A stretch of DNA of 64,000 nt from Motacilla alba alba. Its lineage: Eukaryota; Chordata; Aves; Passeriformes; Motacillidae. Position 1 is the stretch's first letter. Each line of letters begins with the position of its first letter. The notes beneath the pieces are model-generated. The model made no database searches and was not told where the DNA came from. It saw only the letters and a program-made list of their open reading frames with translations. Below are positions 25,701-38,235 of the stretch, piece by piece. Location: positions 10,740,790 through 10,804,789 of the forward strand of contig NC_052017.1 of assembly GCF_015832195.1 (NCBI RefSeq), in the 5' to 3' direction. The translations under genes were made by a program, and so were the position numbers.

Positions 25701-28700
25701 ACAAGGCAAATTGAGAGTCAGGATTTAGTTCTGTTGCCACAGAATCCACTACAAATCATGACCCATTTTTACTAGGCACTGCCATTACCTTCTGAAAAGG
25801 AGCACCCAGTATGAATGGACTAATCTCTACATTAATGAGTGAAATCACACAGATATCTGGGCTGGCTATTGAGAGGAACAAATCAGCAGTGGATATTTTC
25901 TTTCTATGTAACACAAGTGCTATGGCAGGCAGTCCCCTGCAAATACTCCAAGGAAGGGAAGAATCTACTGCACAAGAAAGAAACCAGCAGTGTTCAGCAA
26001 CAGACCATATGAAGTAAAATAAATTATGATTTTAAGGATTTAAAAAGAGGAGGAATTATTGAAAGGGAAAAAAACCGTCTAACCCAAAGCCCAGTCTTAG
26101 AAGAGGACAACTTTCCATGAAATTCCAAGACCTCCAACTTACTGCATCAGGACTTGGTGTGCCTCTCATTATTTGATCCCTCTTCTTGTACAAACAGGAA
26201 TGTTGCAAAGAGATGACAAATGTTACAGTTCAGTATAAAAGCATTGTTTTTTTTTTCCCTGCAGGTGACAGTATGGAAGGAAGGCAAGGCACAAGCTGGG
26301 CATGTAGATTATGCCTCATTCTGATTTCCTCTCTGCTGCATAAGTCAAATATTCCCTGGACCACATATTGCTTATGTGTAGGAGTCATTCAACCTGTTGA
26401 GAGTGGATTGGGGTCTTCAAATCAGCTACTGAAAGGTATTTGTAGCTATACTTCTCCTGCCCAAGGAATATATGTGAAAACACCTTAATAAAATTATTTT
26501 CCATTAAAATAAATCACAAAAATATATGTACAGTACAAAAACACTATGGAAAAACTGTTCAAGAAGAGAAAAATCTTTATCTAGGCTTTATTTTTCTTCT
26601 GAAGTCAACACACCAATAAGCCAAAGTTGAGAAGGATTTGGGTAAGCCATCTCTATGCATATGTCTTGCAGATGATCTCTTTCTGCGTAAATTATGGCAC
26701 TCATAGTTTGGCAAAGAGACATTGCTTTGGTCAGTTCTTAAATTCATCTCCTGTTATGTGAAGGAAGATATTTCCTCTAAGCTCCCTCTAATTGTCACTG
26801 AAGAAAAAAGTTGCAGTGAGATTGACTAAGGAAGAAACTCGACCTAACAAATAGTTTGTGTGATGAGAGCAATGCAGTTGTGGCTGTGATAGAAATCAAA
26901 CTCCCAAATTACTTGTGAGCCTTGGGTGGGATTCACTCAACACCAAATCTGGGCCTGTGGTTGTTGCAATGCCCCAATGTTGTGCTGCAGTGTGGACAAG
27001 ATCCTGCTTGCCATAAGGCTCAGAGTATCAGGCAGAAGAGAGAAACACCAGCCTTGAACCAGAATCCAGTGAAATGTCCTTCAAATCCTTGATTCTAAAG
27101 GTCCAGTTTGGATTTAATTCTAGTATGCACTTGGAGCAGACAAGGCTTAAAGGATAATCAGTGTCCAGAGCAGACGGGAGCTGTCTAGTGATGACCTAAA
27201 TGGGACTATCTCATGTTACTATTTAAAATCCTCAAAATCATTGAGTTTGTCATTGAAGTGACATAAAATTAGGCAAATTAAAGCCTAGAAGCCTGAAAAA
27301 ACCTTAACTATTACTTTTAGCTTTCTTTTTTTATCAAAACAATTGATGAAAATGCAATACCTATGATTCTGGGCTTCTGAATTAATTTACTTGGGGTATC
27401 TCTGATAATATGAACAAAGTGTTTTCTAAATTTTAGCAAAAAACTACTTTCTCTTTCATGTGCAGGTTCAAAATCATGATTGCTTTGTGATATGAATACA
27501 TTTTAATTAACATTAATTTTATTTTTATCAGTCACATGCTAATAGAGATGGGGAGGATTAGTCTTTCTTTTTTTACAGCTTACCATTTAGGAAATATGAA
27601 TGTTTGTTGATGAACTAATAGAATGTGTGATGAAATGGTTCTAGTGTTAAGCTGTTAAACATTGACCAACAAATTAATGTTATAAAATATGTACAAAGTA
27701 CAGTGTGATTTGTGCTTATTGAACCGTGTATGTCCTTGCCAGATAAGTTGTCAGTAAATATTTTATCAGATACATGTGTTTAAATTAATGCAATTAAAGT
27801 GAAAAGCAGTTCATCAAAGCATTGTTACATCTGAGTAGAAAACAAACCCAACAGTAATTACCATTGTTAGATATAGCATGCAGTATATGACATTACACCA
27901 CATAGAATCCAAATCAGAAAAAAAAAAGTGTGTACAGGTTTCTTAGGCAAGTGAATAAAACAAAAGCCTTATTAGTTAAAGCTAGCCTGGCACAATTCCT
28001 GCTACATAATGGTTTCACATATTTCACTTTTTTCCATGTACTTCTCTCATCTTGTCTGCTTATAAGGTCTTTGGGGCAGAAAACTTTTATTTTGGGCCCA
28101 TGAATGCAACTGAAAACCTTATAGTCAGTATCAATTACATTTTTCAATGTCAGCAACTTAATATATGGGTTTAGCTGGTGATTCCCAGTATTTCTCACTT
28201 CCCATTAAATGTCAGGAGTCTCAACTCAAGAGTACAGATTTTCCTCCAAAGCAGCATCCCAGTTAACAAGTCCTGCATGCTGTAGGTGAGTGCAGAAAAT
28301 ATGTGCAGCAAAAAATGTCTGAGGTAGCACATGTGACCTGGACTTCGTCCTTCAGGCCTGTCGATACGTTAAAAACTTTAAAAAGCTTGGAAAAAAGCCA
28401 TGTTCTTCCACCAGCTTGGCACTCTAAAACAGCCAGGGAACTGTGGTCCTCTATTCGAGCCAGCCACATCCTGAGCAGCAATTCTCTTGTTGGGGTGTTT
28501 TCCCACTACCCTCACATGGACTGCTTGGAGACAGGTGGGGCTTTCCATAGTCTGGGATGGATGGGCTTTTGGCCCACACCACGTCAATTCTTCTGACTGC
28601 CTGCTTCTCCCAGGAGGGGAGGTCCCAGTTTACAGAGGAGTTCAATGAAATATGAAGCCAGGGAGAGATTTTAATTTGTGCTTTTGGATCCATGATGAGA

Positions 28701-29780
28701 TGCCTTAGCTACTCTGCCCTATTCAAAAGATACTTACTGAATAAATCTGAATAATGAGTGAATGAAAGAGACTGTTATCTGGTCTGTACGCACAAAGAGG
28801 CTAAGTTTGTCAAATTAATTATTCACTGTGAATTATTCACTTAGCTCCAACAACCTCTTCATAATCCATCTTCTTCTGTCCTTTCCAAGTGCTATGAACA
28901 TGGTCTGTGCCTAGTTCATATTTTAGCCTCATTCTTTGAGCTGTGTGTGATGTACATTACTAACACAGACTCACAATAGCACTGGGAAAAGATAATATTA
29001 TTTTATTTAAAATTAACCTAAAAGCTTGAAAACAAACAAAAAACCAAACAAACAAGCCCTAAGTACCAATAGCTGTGAAAAAATGGAGACCACAGTGGAC
29101 AGTGTCTCAAACATGTGGGTATGTGCTTTCCAAGGAGCAGCCTTGACAAGATCAGTGGGAATAGGGATAGTGTCAGAGTTAAACAGATATTTATAAAAGG
29201 AGGAGCCAAAACATCTCATGGATTAAAACCTGAAAGCAATTACAGAGTTCTAGTTGAAACAGAGCATTAATAAAGGTGAGCCTTTTGCAGTTAAAGCTGT
29301 AGTTTCGCTATGTTCGTTCTTATTTTTTATCAGGACCATTTAACAGTTTTGCATTCCTTAATCTGAACAGTTTAACTGATTTAAAATACTCAGATTTTGC
29401 CCCTGCTGGCAGTGCTGAGCAGTATCTTAAAACTCTATTTTGCAGAGGAAGGATGACACAGTCAAAATTTTTTGCAATGCCCTAATGTAACATATGAAAT
29501 GTGAAGAATGTGGCCTATAAGAACTGAACTCAATTGATAGCTCAGAAACCCTGCTGCAGTTCACCTAGTTTGGAGAATGTGTGAATCCCAGAAAACAAAA
29601 TATTTTTAAGATTAAGGGTACAAATGTAGGCTTTATTTTTATCAGGCGTGTTTAAAGAGATATTTAAAGCTAATACTTCACTTTCTTTATGGCATACTTT
29701 GTTTCATGCTAAGCAGAATCCAAAAAGACCCTATTAATGAAGATGGTTTAATGCCTGTGCATTATTATAATGCACTCCTT
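19720..29780. other. AT-rich stretch without recognisable genes or repeats
   Basis: Only short chance frames were seen. A CNE-like AT-rich patch with several GATAA, TTAATTAA and TGTCA motifs lies around 27480-27880, but the evidence is weak. No CR1, LTR or RNA-gene signature was found. Confidence 0.45.
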
Positions 29781-29840
29781 TGTTCTACACTTTCTCTGTG
29801 TGTCATAGACTAAGTCATTAATCAATGGGTGCTGAAAAAT

Positions 29841-30117
29841 AATTGTCTAGTTCTTAACAATCTTCTATTGTTGAAACATTTGGAATTTTAAGATAAAGAT
29901 GTACTGGCTGCTCTGAAAAAAAATGTGGCTTAAGATTACCCTTCATGGAAGTATGGGCTTATTGTTAGAAATGCAAAGCAGATGACCTGGTTTTAATGTG
30001 TTTTAGTGCACTGTTGTTCAATTGCCTATTCAAATTGTGCTCGAAAAGTAGACTTCATTAATGTCACAAAATAATGATTTTGTGTGTTATTTTATTGTAC
30101 TGGCACATTAATTAAAT
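29841..30117 (+). repeat. Duplicated non-coding element, copy A
   Basis: This segment aligns almost end to end, in the same orientation, with 32477-32749. Shared exact blocks include CTATTGTTGAAACATTTGG, AATTTTAAGATAAAGATGTAC, AATGCAAAGCAGATGACCTGG and a shared run of about 30 bp covering the palindrome CACAAAAT-AATG-ATTTTGTG (30065-30084). Differences are scattered substitutions and small indels, so the duplication is old. The match fades upstream near 29790 and stops at ATTAAAT downstream. It contains no open frame of note. It could be a duplicated enhancer or two copies of an ancient interspersed repeat. Confidence 0.85.
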
Positions 30118-30151
30118 GGAGAAGCATCATAGAATTACACGGGGTTTAAAA

Positions 30152-30176
30152 ATAGAAGTACAAAATCTTTTTGGTA

Positions 30177-30223
<47 letters not shown>

Positions 30224-30274
30224 TCCTAGTCCATTTAATACAATTTAAGAATTATATTCTTTTTGTACTTCTAT
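30152..30274. repeat. 14-bp inverted repeat flanking a (TAA)n microsatellite
   Basis: ATAGAAGTACAAAA at 30152-30165 is perfectly mirrored by TTTTGTACTTCTAT at 30261-30274. Between them lies an uninterrupted (TAA)n tract (about 30181-30222). The structure could extrude as a cruciform. Whether it is a tiny inverted-repeat element or a coincidence around a microsatellite is not known. Confidence 0.8.
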
Positions 30275-32470
30275 CCTTGATGCCAGCTATGCATAAAAGG
30301 CACATACTGATTACAAATCACCTGGGAGTACGTATCTATAACAATCTCTTTCAGTGATTCACTGAGGAGATCTGCCTGACAACCTTCATATAGGTTGGGA
30401 AATTTTGTGGAAAATCATCTAAATCATCAGTTTCCCAAACAACGCAGAATAGTTCTTTTTCTTCTGAGAGGAATCCTGCAGAAATGGACATCAGTCAACT
30501 TTTGCCAGCTGTTCCAGCTCCGCCAGCGCACTGGTTGGGTTGGGAAAGCCACAGAAGTTGCCTGGAACAGCACATCTGAATGCCCTCTTGCCCTCTTGTC
30601 CTCAAGCTGTTTTAATGACTCCCAAAATCTGAATAAAAGCAGGAACAGCTCTTCAATCTCAGCTCTTCCCAGAAAGCCCAGTGATGGGTACAGCTCTTCA
30701 AGATGCTAGGACACACAAAAATTCATGAAGGGGGGAAAAAAAATAAAAAGAGGAGACCTGGGAGTTTGTGCAAGGTGATGTTCCTTATGTACAACAACAT
30801 CATGTGATAGTGACTAATCCTTGGGGGAAATAGGTGTTGTAAATGTCCCCAGGAGGAGAACCTAGAAAGAGAACAGAGGGCTTGAGCACACAAAACCAAG
30901 AAGGTAACAGAGGTCTGCAGGGTGTTAACACAAGTGGTCAACCCTTGATCAGTGTAGGAGCTGTAGTTTTAGGGAATAACTGAGGAAACAAAACATTGCA
31001 TTTATGGCAAGAAGGCAAAGGAGCAAGCAGAAGCACACAAAAGACATTAACAGCTTCCTTAAGGATGGGATGAAAACAGGAAGAATGGGAAGGATTACTC
31101 CTACACCCCTTCACTGGGTTAACCCCACAGATTATGCCCAGTAATATCTTCTTCATTGCCTTATGATTTACAACTCACCATTGCAAACTCAGCAGTTATA
31201 TGTAAACTATTATCCTTTATTGGATAACTTTGTTAAACAGAGGAGAATTTCCAAGGCCAGTGCATATGTGTGTTTTCTCCCCCAGCCTTCCAAAACACCA
31301 GGGTGACGGGCAGTACAACACCAGGTCAGAGAAAATTGGGATGGAACTGTCCTGTGCTGCTTCAACAGCCAGTCCACACACCAATGCTAGAGAGATGTCT
31401 TGTATAATTCAAATTGATGAAGGTCTGACAGTTTTGGCCTAAGGTGTTGTAGCCAGCTCATATACCAACTTATTAACAGGGAACCTAAGAGCTGCAGGCA
31501 TGATTTTAGTTATTATTAACTACCTTCCTCAGTATGACAACCACTGTGGGAGATTATTGAGTTAGAAATGGCATGTGAAAAGAAACAACAGGAACCAAAG
31601 TAGGAGGAGGAAATACACAGGATATTAACAGTAATTTTAAAAATACTCTCAGCTTGGTGGTAGTTATTTCAGAGGGTGGGTAGATTATTTAATCTTATCA
31701 TATTTTTGCTTTTTGGTTTCCTGATTTTTTTATTCAATTAGAATTTTGAGTTGATGTATTAGTCCTTTTCAAGTAAGTGATGAATGTTCACTGACCTTGA
31801 TATCAAGAGAAACAGACAAAACTACACTTAATTTCCCCACTTCTTTTATTCATACTGAATACAACTTTACGCAAATCCTGAAGCCAGAGACTCCAGAAAT
31901 GATTGCAAAATTTAAAGAACAATGAACTTTAAATTACATACATTCAAATTACATATGCATCAAAAAAAAAAAAAAAGAGCAGAGGGTTTTGTCAAGGTTC
32001 TCAAATATTTACTGCTTTTCTTCTTCCTACTGGCTGTTCATTTCCCCTGATTAAATACTGAGCTCCTTGGGACAAGCAAAGTGCTTATTTCAATGCCTGG
32101 AAATCACATATCACGTTGTGCAGGTTAAGGCAAATAAATACTAAAGCCCATTATGGGAAGATGAGTCCTGACATTGCATTTTGTCTTCCTGTTTTAGGTA
32201 CTTGAGGAATGTGCATCCTTTATTTTCATCTTCTGCATATGCTTATATAAATGCTGGAGAACTCAGCCATAGGTATGTCCACGCCAAGGACCAAACATGC
32301 AATAAAGTCAATAAGCTCATTTTCTAGTATAATTGCAACAATGAAGTAAATTCTGTGCCTAGTGAAAAAGGAGGAAGGGAGGGAGCTGCCAATTTAAACG
32401 TACTCCTACTCTTTAGCACCTTGAACTCTTGAGAAAAGGTCTTTCTCTGTGCCATAAATCATTGAAAGAT
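30223..32470. other. Spacer between the two element copies
   Basis: Mostly AT-rich with a slightly GC-richer part at about 30460-31140. No gene, retroelement tail or splice-paired exon was recognised. A poly-A tract lies near 31962. Confidence 0.4.
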
Positions 32471-32476
32471 GAAGAA

Positions 32477-32749
32477 TAATTTTCTCGTCCTTAATCATCA
32501 TCTATTGTTGAAACATTTGGAATTTTAAGATAAAGATGTACAGTTTGCACTGAAAAAACGTTGTTTAAGATTATCCTTTCTGAAAATGTGAGCTTATTGT
32601 TATAAATGCAAAGCAGATGACCTGGTGTTAATGTATTTTACTGCTATTTTAGTACAGCCTATTCAAACTGTGCTAGAAAATAGACTTCATTAATGTCACA
32701 AAATAATGATTTTGTGCATTATTTTATTAAACTTAAACATTAATTAAAT
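32477..32749 (+). repeat. Duplicated non-coding element, copy B
   Basis: Paralogous to 29841-30117, about 2.63 kb downstream in direct orientation. The palindrome CACAAAAT-AATG-ATTTTGTG is intact at 32697-32716, and the block ends with the same ATTAATTAAAT sequence. The flanks on both sides do not align convincingly with those of copy A, apart from a possible weak continuation upstream (shared CTTTCTCTGTG). The duplicated unit is therefore compact. Confidence 0.85.
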
Positions 32750-34710
32750 TTAAAAATACTCTGGATCTATAAAACATTTGAAAACAGAATTCTACCACAT
32801 TGCTGTGAGTATAGAAGGGAACAGTTCTGAGGCTGTAGAAAGCTTATTCTCTTTTTACTTTTTCCTAGTTGTGTGCCTAAACAAAAAGAATATGCTGCAA
32901 GTGGTTACAGCCCAGCTAGAAATTCACAGGTCTGTGCAAATCTAGTTATAGCAAGGCAAAGAGAATAGCTTAAGAGAGTTCAGTTTTATTTTTCCTTCAA
33001 CTTCAGTAGGATGACAGAACTTGAAACACAGAACTGCATCACAAGCTATTGATGCCAGAGAAAACTCTGCTTCCAAACTAGTCAAGACTATTTATGAAAA
33101 AATAATGTGTTATGTAACAGAAAGGCCTCCTCTTTCAAGAAAGCTTTAATGGGTTACTGCAAAAAATATAGAGAAATGGCACACTGCCTTGCAGAATAAA
33201 TGACCTTGATAACAGAATCTCTAGCAATAAGAGTCATGACAAAGCAAAACTTAGGTAAATCAAAGATTTCCTCTGTCCTCCATGTGTATTAGCTGCATTT
33301 ATATGTTGCATTTATACCACCCACAGTGTAGAGTACAGCAATTCTTTCTACCTGTAGCTCTGGTATGAATAACAACTAGTTAAAACAAAATGGGTACCTG
33401 ATGGAGGGGATTCTGGTAACAGAAAAAAATTGTCTGCAAAGCCTATAACCAGTCATACATAATTCTTGACCTGCTCCTATTGCAAAGGGGGGGAAAAACC
33501 CCTACAGCTTTAATATGATAAAAACTGCAACTATGAGAATATAGAGCTCATTAATCAATCTGCACTAGCCCTTAGGGCTGGTGGCAGGGAACAGGAAAGG
33601 AAAGCTGACTATTGGGAAAGAAAATACTCTCAGTCTCACTTATCTGCAATATATATATCTGAAAATTTGGGAAATTCAAATGCATCCATGTGGTCTTGTA
33701 AGGAATATGACCTAGTGGGAAAGATATACATATTCTAGAGGAGTAGGCCTTTAGTGTCTATGATTTTTAGTCTATTTTGTCTCACAAAATGTGGTGGGAG
33801 CAGGGTGGGCATTATTCACCTAATTATCTTAATTTAAATAGGATTTGCTCAAGTTTTATTTGTCATCTTGGGTCAAAAACAAATTAGAGAAGTTGCAATT
33901 ATGTGTGGCTATTTTCTAAACTATCTTGGGGGAGGAAACACTGATGGTTCTCCGGTAGCTCTCTAAAACCTGTCAAGCAGTGGCACAGCCACTGTAGGTA
34001 AAGTTAAGATAATTTTAGACTTAAGCTTTTGACAAAGTAGATCTCTTTTATGCTGCCAATGAGAGTGCCAAATTATATACAACCTTCCTCTTTTTGTGCA
34101 CTGTATATACAAGAAAATGAAAGTGATAGATAGATAAATGTAAAATCCACACAGTTGCTGTCTTCTCAATATAAACTAATTCCCAGATTTCTTCTTAAAA
34201 TTCTTTGGGGCTTACTTGTTGTCATAACAAGGAAAATCAATATTTTGTGTGTATTTTCCTCCCACGTACAATCTCATCAGATTTAGATCTACCGGGTAGA
34301 TATACCTGTGATTCTATTTCTCCACTGTTCCATTCATATTCAAATTAACTTAGTCAGAAAGAGGATTTTTTGGCTATATTTATAATTTTAAGCATAGTAA
34401 CTGGTCAATAACATTTGGGTAATATTCTGTTTAAATTAAACCATCTTCCCTGTTGTAAGCAGCATTCCTGACCCTAACATCATGCAATATTATGTGCTCA
34501 GAAAATTGCACCGATAGTGTCATTGTATTTTTTAGCATGTAAGCTTATCAGGAAAAGTCAGAAAGAGAAAAATTCACAGTTCTTTGGAAAAGAATTTAAA
34601 TGAATAAAACAAAGATGTTATTAGCAAGTCTAAATTCCAATACAGTTATAGAAGCAGCAGAAACCAGAGCTGCTGCTTAGTCTTTTAAACAGTGTCTTAT
34701 TAAAAGAATA
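32750..34710. other. AT-rich stretch, nothing recognised
   Basis: Short chance frames only, with no repeat signature beyond small AT runs near 33645. Confidence 0.45.
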
Positions 34711-34711
34711 A

Positions 34712-35121
34712 GCTGGTGAAAGAACTAGAGCACACATCTTATGAGGAGCAGCTGAGGGAGCTGGAGGTGTTTAGCCTGGAGGTGTTTAGTCAGGTGGGAC
34801 TTTATCCCTTTCTACAGGAGAGGAAGGAGTTCGGAGCCAGGAGGGGCTCAACTTTTGCTCCCAAGGAACAAGCCACAGGACAAGAGTTGCACCAGGAGGT
34901 TTCGACTGGACATCAATAAAAATTTATTCACTGAAAGGGTGGTCAGATATTGGAACATGATGCAGGCAAATGGTGGAGTCCATCTCCCTAGAAGGGTTCA
35001 AAAAAATGTCTAGATGTGGCACCTGGAGACCTGTTTCAGTGGTGGACTTGACAGTGCTGGGTGAGTGGTTGTACTCATTGTTAGATGTCTTTTCCAACCT
35101 AAATAATTCTCTGTTTCTATG
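34712..35121 (+). mobile_element. CR1 LINE, 5'-truncated 3' end
   Basis: The start encodes a decayed CR1 ORF2 C-terminus (LEHTSYEEQLRELEVFSLE, matching the family's conserved E-x-L-x-x-EER-L-x-EL-x-F-SLE region). It then continues into the characteristic CR1 3' part: an RRFRLDI-like segment, a TTCACTGAAAGGGT stretch, a gender-neutral GTGGACTTGACAGTGCTGGG stretch and a final TTTTCCAACCTAAAT before a weak TTCTATG tail. A 15-bp tandem duplication (34761-34775 and 34776-34790) falls inside the coding remnant. The reading frame breaks afterwards, so the copy is dead. Confidence 0.9.
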
Positions 35122-38050
35122 TGTATCACTCTGAAGTATAAAGTTGTCATGCACAGGGAAAAACTGAAGCTGCTGACATTCATAATATTAAAGAAACAAA
35201 ATCTTTCTCCCCTGCAAGGGGTACCTGCCTCAGCACTACCTTACATAAATTACTGTCTGATACAGAGCACTGGCTGAGTAGAGAGTAGAAAAGTATGTGC
35301 CACATGTATATTTCTAATATTTTCTCATTCTGAGGAAAAAAATAAAAATGCTGCTATGGATTGTCTTATTTGAGAAAGTCCTTCATGCAAAGATGTTTCA
35401 TGATGGTATGTGAGGCTTTGATGCTTACAAAAATGGGAAAAATCAAGAAGTTCTGAGTTCAACCGTCCACCAGGTTCTTGAGTTGATCCGGAATGGAAAA
35501 AACAGCAAACCAGGACCTTGTTTCATTACTGTGGGGTGTAATCCCAAAACAGGAATAAAATGATTCTGTTAGCAGCTAATACTCACATTGCAATTGTCCT
35601 TGTCAGCTGTAACTTACTGGGAAGGATAAGCTCCTTGGAAAAAAATTGTGAAGATGGATAAAATTGCAGATTGAGCATGTGGAAATTGGAGAAATGGAGG
35701 CCATATGATTGAACTTCACAACTACAGGACTTGGAAGTGGAACACAGTTAGCATGTGACTGTCAAAGCTTATGTCAGATCATACCTAACCCCAATTTAGT
35801 TCAAATTCTGAATTTGCACAACTGACAGCAGAATGCTCAGGGCAGACTGAGCAGCACAGAACTTCCAGAACAGTCTTCTGCCAAGGAGGAGGAAAGGATC
35901 TGCTTGGATGATTTTTCACATGGATTCATTTGTAATGCTCCTTCAGTCCCAGGTGGAAAGCATCACACCACCACTTCAACCTGGAAAAGTACTTTGGTTT
36001 TCCCTGCTGTCAGATGCTCTGCAGCCGTCTGCCCCAAGAGAAGCCATAGATTTTGGAAAGCTTGGCTGGCAGAAAGAGCTGGCCCACAGGAGTGAGACAG
36101 AGGAGTGAGGGTCTATATATATAGAGCATCTTTTCTGAAGTACTCTTTGTTATTTTATACCTTCTAGATGTAACTATCTAAAACTATCATAAAGTCCTTG
36201 TCAGGGAATAGCTATTTGGCTTTAGGATAGTAGAGCCATGAGTGTATAATTTCCTTGAGGGGCACAACCTGCAGAAAGGAGAATGGAAAACCAGGGCCGA
36301 AGGAGTGTCAGTCTGTGTGAACTCACATAGGGATGGAAGCAAGAGAAAAATATTGCTGAATCAACGCAATGTGCCTTTCCATCGCGTGCTGCTGTCTCCA
36401 GCAGCTCCCTCATTAAGGTGCACATTTTAAGCCTGGAAGTCTGAATTTTCAGTGCTTTAATAGTCAACCTCCTCCCCAGACTGAGTGATTTGGCTAGTCT
36501 GTGAACACTGCAAAATAAAAATGATTTTCCATAGAAAATGGAATAACTTTCTGCAGTAACAATTACTGAACATGTGAAATATACACATAAATACACTTAG
36601 AGTGAGGTGTAGCTGTTGGTAAATTTGGACTTTTCAATAGGTGACCTTTGTAATCCCACATAGAAGATCTGTCCTGGATATGAAATTCATACTGCACCTG
36701 ATTTCACCCAGAGTGCCAATTCAATAGTTCAATATTTTTCATTTATTTCAGGTTTCCATGGTTTGTTTATACAATGCTGAAAAGCCATTTAAGTTATTCT
36801 TCATGCTACACTTCTCATTTTTGTATTCATGAAAAACTTCTTTTCCAAACAGACAGCAAGCCCCCAAAATCCTAATCTGTCTTTTGCCCCTCCAGGGTGT
36901 GAAGAAGAACTCTAAAAAGCATTTTCAACTCAGAAAAGCCCACATTTGTAGAATCATATAAACTGAGGGGGGAAAATATCTTTCGTTAAGTCAGGGCAGA
37001 TCTATTTTGTATTCTAGCTATTTACATAGAAGAGGATTATACTTCAGTACTAAATAAGTGGTAAAATAATGCTTGGTAAAGTATATATTATCTTCTTAAA
37101 CATAATCTCATAATCAGATGTAGCAGCATCTTAAACAAATACATTTCTCAATAGGTGATGTTATACCATGCAAAGTAGGGGAATCATTTCACAGGAATTT
37201 GATACACTGTTAGTGCTTTTATCTTGTTCCTAACATGTGGCATTGTTTGGGCATTAAAAGAATATTAAATCCAAAGTTGCAAAATTCAGTTTTCAGCCTG
37301 TTTTATTGTTGCTTGTTATGTTTTTCATACTTTGGTTTACAATCCCTTGTGACAGATTAAAAAAAAAAAAGAATTAACACAATCCTAATGACAGAGGACA
37401 GTTTATACTTCTCCATATTAACCTACTACACATTTGCTTCTATTAAAGTGAACAAATTTTGCCAGGCTTAAGTGTAAGCATGAAAAAAACAAGGTAAACT
37501 ACTGGTAACCAGATGTATGTAAAGAAACATATTTGTGAATAAAAATCTGAGGGACACTGTTGAGGCAATTTTTTAGATCTGAGATACTTTTGCAGTCCAT
37601 TAAAGTGTATAAGAAACATGTTATGCCATTGCAGCTGTCTTTGACTCCTCAGCGCCAAGGCCACATTTTCTGAGAAAAATTAGGCATGTTAAGTGTCTTC
37701 AGTAAATTTGTCATGAAACATTGAATAACTGGTTCACAGCAATGATACTTCATCAGTAGCTACTCATTTGCCAAATGTTCTTTATTCAACTGACACCTTA
37801 CACAAATCTATCTCTTCTCATTAAGCACAGAGCAAACTTCAGCACTGACATGTCTTGTACATTTTGTGCTAGTGCAAAAGATATATCTCAACTGATCAAA
37901 TAAAGAAACTTGAACATTTGAAGCTTTTTAAAATAAAACACACTGCATGAAAAATATGGAGCTCATCTCAGGAGCTATGTATGGCACACAGTGGCCATGG
38001 CTCTGTGGTCTAAAGTAGGAGGAGGTGGTCTATAGCTGAGGGGGTATCAA
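35122..38050. other. AT-rich stretch, nothing firm recognised
   Basis: Contains a TATATATA palindrome (36113-36124) and possibly a very degraded CR1 tail near 36951 (TAGAATCATA followed by GGGGGGAAAA). Neither supports a gene. Confidence 0.4.
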
Positions 38051-38051
38051 A

Positions 38052-38235
38052 GTACCTGGAAAAGGTTGCCCAGAGAAGCTGTGGGTACCCCATTCTGGGC
38101 AGTTTTCAAGGCCAGGGTGGATGGAGCCCTGAGCAACCTGGTCTAGTGGAAGGTGTCCCTGCCCATGGGAAGAGTGATGGACCTTGATGATTTTTAAGAT
38201 CTGTTCCAACCCCAACCATTCTATGATTCTATGAT
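38052..38235 (+). mobile_element. CR1 LINE 3' tail
   Basis: Typical 3' untranslated CR1 sequence: GGTTGCCCAGAGAAGCTGTG, CAAGGCCAGGGTGGATGGAG, GAGCAACCTGGTCTAGTGGA and GTTCCAACCCCAACC, ending in the 8-bp repeat tail ATTCTATGATTCTATGA. Only about 185 bp remain, as usual for 5'-truncated avian CR1 insertions. Confidence 0.95.

Noticed and set aside
34716..34919. 67-codon frame treated as a possible gene
   Set aside because: It is the decayed C-terminus of CR1 ORF2 and is annotated as part of the mobile element.
36950..37010. Possible CR1 tail (TAGAATCATA followed by a G-rich stretch)
   Set aside because: Too little matches the CR1 3' consensus beyond the first few bases.
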